The notes under the pieces: model-generated
Told to the model about the DNA's origin: nothing
What the model saw: only the letters and a program-made list of their open reading frames with translations
The model's database searches: none
Assembly (NCBI RefSeq): GCF_900230195.1
Contig: NZ_OCNE01000001.1
Coordinates: 372,001-436,000 of the forward strand
DNA length: 64,000 nt
DNA from: Streptomyces zhaozhouensis
GTDB taxonomy: Bacteria; Actinomycetota; Actinomycetes; Streptomycetales; Streptomycetaceae
Direction: 5' to 3'
Shown: positions 15,681-22,544 of the stretch, piece after piece
How positions within the stretch are numbered: the first letter of the stretch is position 1
Layout of the letters: each line of letters starts with the position of its first letter
Program-made: the position numbers and the translations under genes

Positions 15681-18005
15681 GTGGAGCAGCGGCCGGGCGG
15701 GGTGTTCGGTCCCGAGCCCCTGGGCGCGGAGGACCCGGCGTCCGTGGGCCCGTACCGGCTGCTGGGGCGGCTGGGCGCGGGCGGGATGGGCCGGGTCTAC
15801 CTGGGGCGTTCGGCCGGCGGCCGGATGGTGGCGCTGAAGGTGGTGCGCGGGGACCTGGCGTCGGAGCCGGAGTTCCGGCGGCGGTTCCGGGCCGAGGTGG
15901 AGGCCGCGCGGCGCGTCGGCGGGCTGTGGACGGCGCCGGTGTGGGACTGCGACACCGAGTCGGCCGTGCCGTGGGTGGCGACCGGCTATGTGGCGGGGCC
16001 GCCGCTGGGGAAGGTGGTGGAGCGGCTGCACGGGCCGCTGCCCGAGACGTCGGTGTGGGCGCTGGCGTTCGGCCTGGCGCTGGCGTTGCGGGACATCCAC
16101 GGCAGCGGGCTGGTGCACCGCGACCTGAAGCCGTCGAACGTGATGGTGACGCTGGAGGGGCCGAAGGTCATCGACTTCGGTATCGCCCGCGCGGTGGACG
16201 CCGGTCTCGGTGACGCCAGCGTGGTGACGCGGACCGGGGCGATGGTGGGATCTCCCGGCTACATGCCGCCCGAGCAGATCAGGAGCGAGCGGCTGACCGG
16301 AGCGGCGGACGTGTTCGCGTTGGGCGCGGTGCTGGCGTACGCGGCGACGGGCTGGCACGCGTTCAGTTGGGACGGCGCGCCGACGCACACGGTGCTCTAC
16401 CGGGTGATGCACGAGGAGCCGCGGCTGGGGCCGGAGGACGGGCCGTTGCGGGGCGAGTTGCGGGCGCTGGTGGGGCGCTGTCTGCGGCGGGACGCGGCCG
16501 AGCGGCCGGCGTTGGACGAGATCGAGGCGGTGGGGAGCGCGCGTTCCGGCGAGGGCTTCTGGCTGCCGGCGTCGTTGACGGCGCGGCTGGGGCAGGAGGC
16601 GGCGGCGCTGCTGGAGATCGACGCGCCGGTGGCCGAGGCCCCGGCGTCGCCGCCGGCGCCCCCGGCCCACCCGCCGACGCCGCCACCGCCGGGGGGCTCC
16701 GTGCCCGACGCCCCGACGGGGGCCCCGGCCGCGACCCCGCGCCGGGGGCGGCGTCGGGCGCTGCTGGCCGGCGCGGTCGCCGCGGCGGTGCTGGCGGTGG
16801 CCGTTCCGGTGACGCTGCTGGCCACGTCGGGGGACGACGCGGGCGGGGCGGGCGGCGCGGGCGACGGGGGCGACGCGGGTGACGGGTTCGTCGGGGGGAA
16901 CGGGGACGGCGAGGGGAACGGGGGCGGCGGGCAGAACGGGGGCGGCGGGGGCGCGGACGGTGAGGCGCCGCTGGCGGGCCTGTTGCCGGAACCGGTGCGG
17001 GAGGCCGGGGAGATCACGGTGTGGGTGGCCGAGAGCCACCGGCCGGTGCTCTTCTCGGACGACGGGCGGCCGGCCGGCTTCGAGGTGGAGCTGGCCGAGG
17101 AGATCGGCGCGCGGCTGGGGGTGACCGTCGTCTTCCGGCAGGCCGAGGACGACGAGGCGGCGGCCAGGTCCGCGGTGCGCGAGGGCGCCGACCTGCCCGG
17201 CCATCTCGCGATGTCCGCCTATGTCGACCGGCCGGGCAACCGCGAGCGGTTCGGCGTCGACTTCGTCAACCACTTCGCCGACGGCCCCGGCGTGCTGACC
17301 GACGAGCCGCGGCTGCTGTCGGGCGCGCCCGAGGAGTGGTGCGGGCTGACGCTGACCACCTGGGGCGACGAGAACAACCGCGACACGGTGCGCGACCTCA
17401 CCGCCGGCTGCGCGGAGGAGACGTCGCTGGTCACCCACTCGCGACTGGCCGACATGGCGGAGGCGGTCGAGGCCGGCGAGGCGGACGCCGCGGTGCTGCT
17501 GTACTCGCAGGCCGCCGCCTTCGCCCACGGCAACGCCGGGTACGGGCTGAGCACCGGCCTCGACCCGCGCCACCAGGGGTTCCGCGGTATCGCGGTCCCC
17601 GCGGGGCAGGACGTGCTGCGCGACGCGGTCGCCGCGGCGGTGGAACTGCTGGTCGAGGACGGCACCTATGCCAGCCTTCTCGACCACTGGGGCATCCCGG
17701 CCGTGGCGCTCGACGAGCCGTCGGTGAACGGCGGCGGGTGCCCGTTCTGCCGGACGTGCCACGGGTCCTGGCGACGGTCCTGGCGACGGGTCCTGGCGAC
17801 GGGTCCTGGCGGCGGGAGCGGCCGGGCCCGTGGCGGTCACCGGGGCGCGCGGGAGGCGGTGCGGGCCCCCGCGTCCGTCGGCCTCGCCGCGCGCGCGACA
17901 ACCGCCGTGTCCCCCGCGTTCGTCTCGCGATCATCGCGCGTGCATGACAACTGCCCTACGCTGACGCCGTGTCGCACGCCTCTCCCGGCGTGTGACGCGT
18001 CGTAA
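15681..18005 (+). CDS. Transmembrane Ser/Thr protein kinase fused to an extracellular solute-binding domain
   Basis: Residues ~20-285 form a Hanks-type kinase: GAGGMGRVYLG loop, VALKVV lysine, VHRDLKPSN with Asp148, DFGIARA and GSPGYMPPEQ. A Pro-rich linker leads to one membrane span (about 360-382), then a Gly/Asp-rich spacer and, from about residue 441, a family 3 solute-binding fold (EITVWVAESHRPVLFSDDGRPAGFEVELAEEIG...) like those that bind amino acids. The protein should sense a small solute outside and phosphorylate proteins inside. GTG 15681 is 7 nt after GGAGG; GTG 15678 is possible. The last ~85 residues are low-complexity and begin at a slippage-prone repeat, so the true C-terminus may be shorter. 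Confidence 0.85.
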   Translation: MEQRPGGVFGPEPLGAEDPASVGPYRLLGRLGAGGMGRVYLGRSAGGRMVALKVVRGDLASEPEFRRRFRAEVEAARRVGGLWTAPVWDCDTESAVPWVATGYVAGPPLGKVVERLHGPLPETSVWALAFGLALALRDIHGSGLVHRDLKPSNVMVTLEGPKVIDFGIARAVDAGLGDASVVTRTGAMVGSPGYMPPEQIRSERLTGAADVFALGAVLAYAATGWHAFSWDGAPTHTVLYRVMHEEPRLGPEDGPLRGELRALVGRCLRRDAAERPALDEIEAVGSARSGEGFWLPASLTARLGQEAAALLEIDAPVAEAPASPPAPPAHPPTPPPPGGSVPDAPTGAPAATPRRGRRRALLAGAVAAAVLAVAVPVTLLATSGDDAGGAGGAGDGGDAGDGFVGGNGDGEGNGGGGQNGGGGGADGEAPLAGLLPEPVREAGEITVWVAESHRPVLFSDDGRPAGFEVELAEEIGARLGVTVVFRQAEDDEAAARSAVREGADLPGHLAMSAYVDRPGNRERFGVDFVNHFADGPGVLTDEPRLLSGAPEEWCGLTLTTWGDENNRDTVRDLTAGCAEETSLVTHSRLADMAEAVEAGEADAAVLLYSQAAAFAHGNAGYGLSTGLDPRHQGFRGIAVPAGQDVLRDAVAAAVELLVEDGTYASLLDHWGIPAVALDEPSVNGGGCPFCRTCHGSWRRSWRRVLATGPGGGSGRARGGHRGAREAVRAPASVGLAARATTAVSPAFVSRSSRVHDNCPTLTPCRTPLPACDAS
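17762..17812. repeat. Tandem 12/13-bp repeats at the 3' end of the kinase gene
   Basis: Four units of CGGGTCCTGGCGA, one of them a base shorter, run from 17762 to 17812. The mixture of 12- and 13-bp units means slippage shifts the reading frame exactly where the kinase's conserved domain ends. Confidence 0.75.
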
Positions 18006-18035
18006 CTTCCCCTCCCCACAGTGAAGGTGGCGCGG

Positions 18036-19094
18036 ATGACCAGGTCCAGGGACCGGAAGAGGCACGGCAGGCGCGGGTTCGGCGGCGTGGTGGCCGTCGG
18101 TGGCGCCTGCGTGTGGGTGATGGCCGGCAGCGGGGTACACGCGGCCGAGCCGGACGAGGCGGGGTACGCGGCCAGCACCTCGGTGGGCGTGCACAACGCC
18201 TATCTCCAGAGCGCGTTCCCCTACCTCGCCGACGCCCTGGACTCCGGGGCCGGAATGCTCGAACTGGACGTCTGGACCAACTTCTTCGGCTCGGGGTGGC
18301 GGGTGGGGCACGACAGCCCGTTCACCAACCAGAACAACTGCGTGGGCGCCACCAGCCCGGACGGGCTGCGCTCCGGGGACCGGAACCAGGCGCTGGCGGC
18401 CTGCCTGACCGACCTGCGGACGTGGCACGACGCGAACCCGGGCCACCGGCCGATCCAGTTGAAGTTCGAGCTGAAGGACGGCTTCGCCGACAACCTGGGG
18501 CGCGGCCCGGCCGCGTTCGACGCGCTGGTGGACGAGGTCCTGGGCGACGCGGTGTACCGGCCGGGCGAACTGACGGGCGACCACGCCTCGTTGGACGAGG
18601 CGGTCGCCTCGGGCGGCTGGCCCGGCAGGGACGAGCTGGCGGGGAAGTTCCTGATACATCTGATCCCCGGGACCGTGGAGCAGGGGAACCCGTTCGACGA
18701 GCTGTGGACCGACGAGGAGTACGGCCGGCATCTGCGGGACCTGGCGGCCTCGGGCGAACTGGACCGGGCGGTCGCGTTCCCCGCGGTGCTGGGCGCCGAG
18801 GCCGGGGACCCGAGGGTGGGGCGTTACGAGGAGTCGCTGCGGCCCTGGTTCGTGGTCTTCGACGGGAGCGCCTCCACCTATCTGGAGTCGGTGGACACCG
18901 GCTGGTACAACGAGCGCGGCTATCTGCTGGTGATGACCGACGCGCACAACGTGGCCCCGCCGATATCGGCGACCGACCCGACCGAGGAGGAGGCGCTGGC
19001 GCGGGTGAACGAGCTGGCGGCCGGCGGGGCGACGGTGGCCAGCTCGGACTGGACCGGGTTGCCGTCGGTGCTCTCCACCGTCGTTCCGCACTGA
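18036..19094 (+). CDS. Secreted phosphoinositide phospholipase C-like protein (Ca2+-dependent type)
   Basis: A 352-residue exported protein. The signal peptide is basic (MTRSRDRKRHGRRG), then hydrophobic to about residue 34 with probable cleavage after VHA. The mature part matches the calcium-dependent phosphoinositide PLC family of bacteria: the first active-site segment VGVHNAYLQSAF, MLELDVWTNFFG, the second histidine in WRVGHDSPF, and PIQLKFELKDGF. It would cleave phosphoinositide-like head groups outside the cell. ATG 18036 follows GAAGGTGG; an in-frame GTG at 18021 is possible. It lies between a sensor kinase and a response regulator. Confidence 0.82.
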   Translation: MTRSRDRKRHGRRGFGGVVAVGGACVWVMAGSGVHAAEPDEAGYAASTSVGVHNAYLQSAFPYLADALDSGAGMLELDVWTNFFGSGWRVGHDSPFTNQNNCVGATSPDGLRSGDRNQALAACLTDLRTWHDANPGHRPIQLKFELKDGFADNLGRGPAAFDALVDEVLGDAVYRPGELTGDHASLDEAVASGGWPGRDELAGKFLIHLIPGTVEQGNPFDELWTDEEYGRHLRDLAASGELDRAVAFPAVLGAEAGDPRVGRYEESLRPWFVVFDGSASTYLESVDTGWYNERGYLLVMTDAHNVAPPISATDPTEEEALARVNELAAGGATVASSDWTGLPSVLSTVVPH

Positions 19095-19320
19095 GCCCGC
19101 CCCCTCCCGGCACCGTCCCGGCACCGCCCGGCTCCGTCGCCTCCCGGCCCTTGCGGGGCGCGGGCGGGGCCGGGACGGCATAGGCTAGGGGCGCCCCGGG
19201 CGCGGCGGAGCGTGACGCCCCGGGTCTGGCCCCGCCGACCGGGTCGGGGGAACGTTCAGCACAGGGGCGGTCCGAAGACGTCACAGGAGGTCTTCGAGAC
19301 GCCTGGAGACGGAGAGTTCC

Positions 19321-19968
19321 GTGCGGGTTGTCGTCGCCGAAGACCTGTTTCTGCTCAGGGACGGTCTGGTCCGTTTGCTGGAGGCCCATGGCTTCGAGCT
19401 GGCGGCCGCCGTGGACAACGGCCCCGAACTCACGCGGGCGCTCGCGGAGTTGAAGCCGGACGTGGCGGTGGTGGACGTGCGGCTGCCGCCGTCGTTCACG
19501 GACGAGGGGTTGCAGTGCGCGCTCCAGGCGCGCGCCGAGCAGCCGGGGCTGCCGGTGCTGGTGCTCTCCCAGCACGTGGAGCAGCTGTACGCGCGGGAGC
19601 TGCTGGCGGACGGGAACGGCGGCGTCGGCTATCTGCTGAAGGACCGGGTGTTCGACGCGGACCAGTTCATCGACGCCGTGCGGCGGGTGGCCAGCGGCGG
19701 CACGGCGATGGACCCGCAGGTGATCCAGCAGCTGCTGGCGCAGCGCAGCAGCCAGGGTTCGCCGCTGGAGAAGCTGACCCCGCGCGAGGTCGAGGTGATC
19801 GAGCTGATGGCGCAGGGGCGTTCCAACGCGGCGATCGCGGAGCGGCTGGTGGTGACCGAGCGGGCGGTGGCCAAGCACACCTCCAACATCTTCGCCAAGC
19901 TGGGGCTTCCGCCGTCCGACGACGACAACCGCCGGGTGCTGGCGGTCCTCGCCTATCTGGAACGCTGA
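19321..19968 (+). CDS. NarL/LuxR family response regulator
   Basis: A 215-residue two-domain regulator. The receiver has acidic residues Glu7 and Asp8, phospho-acceptor Asp52 in VAVVDVRLPP and lysine in GYLLKDRV. The LuxR helix-turn-helix follows from about residue 150: LTPREVEVIELMAQGRSNAAIAERL then AVAKHTSNIFAKLGL. It probably pairs with the HisKA_3 kinase at 14185. The GTG start follows GGAGAG. TAGGCT near 19187 could be a -10 box, giving a leader of roughly 130 nt. Confidence 0.92.
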   Translation: MRVVVAEDLFLLRDGLVRLLEAHGFELAAAVDNGPELTRALAELKPDVAVVDVRLPPSFTDEGLQCALQARAEQPGLPVLVLSQHVEQLYARELLADGNGGVGYLLKDRVFDADQFIDAVRRVASGGTAMDPQVIQQLLAQRSSQGSPLEKLTPREVEVIELMAQGRSNAAIAERLVVTERAVAKHTSNIFAKLGLPPSDDDNRRVLAVLAYLER

Positions 19969-20137
19969 CCGCCGGGCGGGCGGCCCCGGTCCCCGGCCCC
20001 GGCCCCGGCGAGACGCTGACCGTCGGAGGGGCGTGTGCGCCGGCGTGCGCCCGCCGTTCCGCGCGGGGCGCGAGGGGCGTGCGCCGGGGAAGCGCGGCGC
20101 TCCGTAACCGTCCGGGTCGGCGGCTCGTTCTGCGGTT

Positions 20138-22099
20138 GTGCCAACCAGTGACATCTCCCCCAGCGACACCCGGCGGCCCGCTCCCGCGCTGGCCATCGAC
20201 CAGGCCGAGGCGGCGCTGGTCGAGCACTACCCCCGGCTGGTCAGGCTCGGGTACCTGATCCTGCCCGCCTCCCTGGGGCGCCACCGTCGGGTGCTCGACG
20301 CGCACGCCCTCGCGCAACGCGCGTTGCCCCGCGGCCGCTCGGCGGAGGAGGCGCCGCCGGTGCTGCCGGCACAGCGCGGCGGTCCGGCCGCCCCTCCCCC
20401 GGTGACCGACGCGGGGTACGCGCTGCTGCGGCTGCGGGTGGTGCGCGCGGCGTTGGCGGCGCAGCGGCCGGCGCGGTGCGCGGGGCGCGAGCTGGAGTGG
20501 CTGCCGAGGCTGCCCCCGGCGCTGCCGCGGGTGTGGGGGCTGCGGCTCTTCCCCAAGGCGGGCGAGCCGGACGAGGTGGCGCTGGACCAGCGGCTGGGGG
20601 TGCTCTCGCCGGCGGCGCGCGCGGCGTACGCGCTGCGCAGGATCGACGGCCTGAGCCCGGCCGAGATCCGGCTGCTGCTGGCCGGTGCCGGCGAGCGGGA
20701 GCAGCGGATCGAGTCGGCGATGGCGGCGGCCGACTCGGTGGAGAGCGAGGCCCCGCTGATCGACCCGTGCGCGCTCCAGGCGCGCCCCACCGACCTGTTG
20801 CGCCGGCGGCGGCGCGGCCGGACGGCGCTGCTCGTCGCGGTCGCCTCGGCGGTCGTGGCGGGCGGTCTCGCGGTGTTGCCCGCCGGTTGGGGCGCGGACG
20901 GCGCCGCGGCCCCGCCGTACAGCGAGAACGCGGCGGCCCGCGCGGCGCTGGACCCGGCGGGGCTGCGCCAGGCGTCGGCCGACGCCTGGCGGCACGGCCC
21001 GCGCACCGACTTCTCGGTGTGGCCGGCGCGCGGTTCCGCGCTGGACGACACGGGCCTGCTGCGGCGTGCGTTGGCGGTGTGGGCCAGGCCGGGGGACGAC
21101 GTGCGGGTGTCGGCGACGCCGGGCACGCAGTCCGGGCCGCCGCCCGGCCCGGCGCAGTTGCTCTTCGCGGGCGAGGTCGGCGAGGTGTCGGTGGTGTTGC
21201 TGCACGACGGGCTGCGGCTGGTGCGGTACGCGGAGCCGACGGGGGCCAGGGACGGCGAGGTGGCGCTGGACCTGGCGCGGACCGACGGCGCGGGGCTCGC
21301 GGAGTCCTCGGCCGTGGTGCTGGCGCGCGGCGACGGCAACACGCGGTATCTGACGGCGCCCTGGGTGACGGAGGCCGCGGCGGCGGATCTGCTCCAGCCG
21401 CGGACGGCCGCCGCCGAGCTGCCGGTGGACGAGGAGGGGGTGACGGGCCCGGTGCACGCGGCGGCGGAGGACGACGCGTGCACGGAGGTGTCGGCGCTCC
21501 AGCTGACGGCGGAGGGCGCCGAGGGGCCGCTGCTGCTGGCGGACCTGGGCGAGTTGACGCCGGCGCGGCTGACGCACGGGGCCCCCGGGGTCGCGGGCGA
21601 GGGGGGTTCGTTGAGCACGACGCGGGAGGCGTGGGCGCCGTTGGCGTGCCATCTGCCGTCGATCGGCGGCGGCGGGGTGCGCGCGGTGAACGCGTGGGAG
21701 TTCGCCACGCAGGCGCTGCCGGGGGACGGCGGCACGGCCCGGTGGGTGTGCGGGCGGGCGGAGACCTGGCGCGGGACGGGTGCGCGGGCGTGGACGCACT
21801 TCCTCGACCCCTCGCGCGGGGAGGAGGAGCCGGCGGTGGTGACGGCGTCGGCGCAGGACACGGCGTCCTGCGGGGAGCGGCTTCCGGGCGTGGTGAGCGC
21901 GGTGTTGTGGCGCTCGCCGGAGGGCGGCTGGTATCTGCTGGCGGCCGGCAGCGAGGAGGTCGAGGGGATCGCGGCCGGGGGCGGGGTCACCGGCAGGGGC
22001 GAGGGGCGGACGTTGGCGCTGCCGGCCGAGGAGGGGGCGCAGGCGCGGCTGACGGGGACGTTGAAGGACGGGGGCGAGCTGGCGATGCTGGGCGACTGA
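20138..22099 (+). CDS. Single-pass membrane protein with sigma-factor-like N-terminus
   Basis: A 653-residue protein. Residues ~20-180 resemble a degenerate ECF sigma factor: QAEAALVEHYPRLVRLGYLILP is region-2-like, and DQRLGVLSPAARAAYALRRIDGLSPAEIRLLL is region-4-like. One membrane span follows at about 228-248 (GRTALLVAVASAVVAGGLAVL), then a large extracytoplasmic part rich in Ala/Gly/Glu with several cysteines. Whether the sigma-like part binds DNA is doubtful: it has long Arg/Pro-rich insertions. Such proteins occur in Streptomyces near this locus. GTG 20138 has no strong ribosome site. Function unknown. Confidence 0.7.
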   Translation: MPTSDISPSDTRRPAPALAIDQAEAALVEHYPRLVRLGYLILPASLGRHRRVLDAHALAQRALPRGRSAEEAPPVLPAQRGGPAAPPPVTDAGYALLRLRVVRAALAAQRPARCAGRELEWLPRLPPALPRVWGLRLFPKAGEPDEVALDQRLGVLSPAARAAYALRRIDGLSPAEIRLLLAGAGEREQRIESAMAAADSVESEAPLIDPCALQARPTDLLRRRRRGRTALLVAVASAVVAGGLAVLPAGWGADGAAAPPYSENAAARAALDPAGLRQASADAWRHGPRTDFSVWPARGSALDDTGLLRRALAVWARPGDDVRVSATPGTQSGPPPGPAQLLFAGEVGEVSVVLLHDGLRLVRYAEPTGARDGEVALDLARTDGAGLAESSAVVLARGDGNTRYLTAPWVTEAAAADLLQPRTAAAELPVDEEGVTGPVHAAAEDDACTEVSALQLTAEGAEGPLLLADLGELTPARLTHGAPGVAGEGGSLSTTREAWAPLACHLPSIGGGGVRAVNAWEFATQALPGDGGTARWVCGRAETWRGTGARAWTHFLDPSRGEEEPAVVTASAQDTASCGERLPGVVSAVLWRSPEGGWYLLAAGSEEVEGIAAGGGVTGRGEGRTLALPAEEGAQARLTGTLKDGGELAMLGD

Positions 22100-22128
22100 G
22101 GCGGGGAGGTCCGGGCGCCGGACCGCTT

Positions 22129-22154
22129 CGCAAGCTCTTTCGCAAGCACTTGCG
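22129..22154. promoter_or_regulatory. CGCAAG repeats with perfect palindrome, LacI-type operator candidate
   Basis: CGCAAG at 22129-22134 is repeated at 22141-22146, where it forms the palindrome CGCAAG-CA-CTTGCG (22141-22154). CTTGC/GCAAG half-sites are typical of LacI-family operators at streptomycete sugar genes. It lies about 390 bp upstream of the GH2 gene. Confidence 0.4.
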
Positions 22155-22262
22155 GGCTGCTACGTTGCCCGCGTAGCCCCGACCGGGCGGAGGGCCGTCA
22201 CGGCCTCACGCGCCCGCCCGGCCGGGGCCTTCCGCTGCCTCGGAACGCCGCGGACACGGGGG

Positions 22263-22321
22263 GTTGACGAGGCATCACGGTCGGCCATGCGCTCAACTAC
22301 CAACGGATTCAAACGCGTTGG
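22263..22321 (+). promoter_or_regulatory. Possible GH2 gene promoter with dyad CCAACG-N10-CGTTGG
   Basis: TTGACG (22263-22268) may be a -35 box. CCAACG (22300-22305) and CGTTGG (22316-22321) form a 22-bp dyad. The rest of 22100-22544 shows no gene; short open frames there have no coding character. Confidence 0.35.
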
Positions 22322-22544
22322 CTAGGCAGGGACGCGATCCTCCGTTACCTTCTGGGGCGTTTCCCCGGTCCTGTCCGGCTCTCGTCCCGCACTCCTCCGG
22401 CACGGGACCCGGGGAAGCGCTAGCGATTCTGTGTGACTCTGTTGCCGCTGTGCGCAGGAGTCGAGCACGGGCAGGCCCTCGGGAGACCCCCGACGCCCGG
22501 GCTCGGCCGCTCCCCCCGTCCGCATCCCACACAGGAGTTCACCC

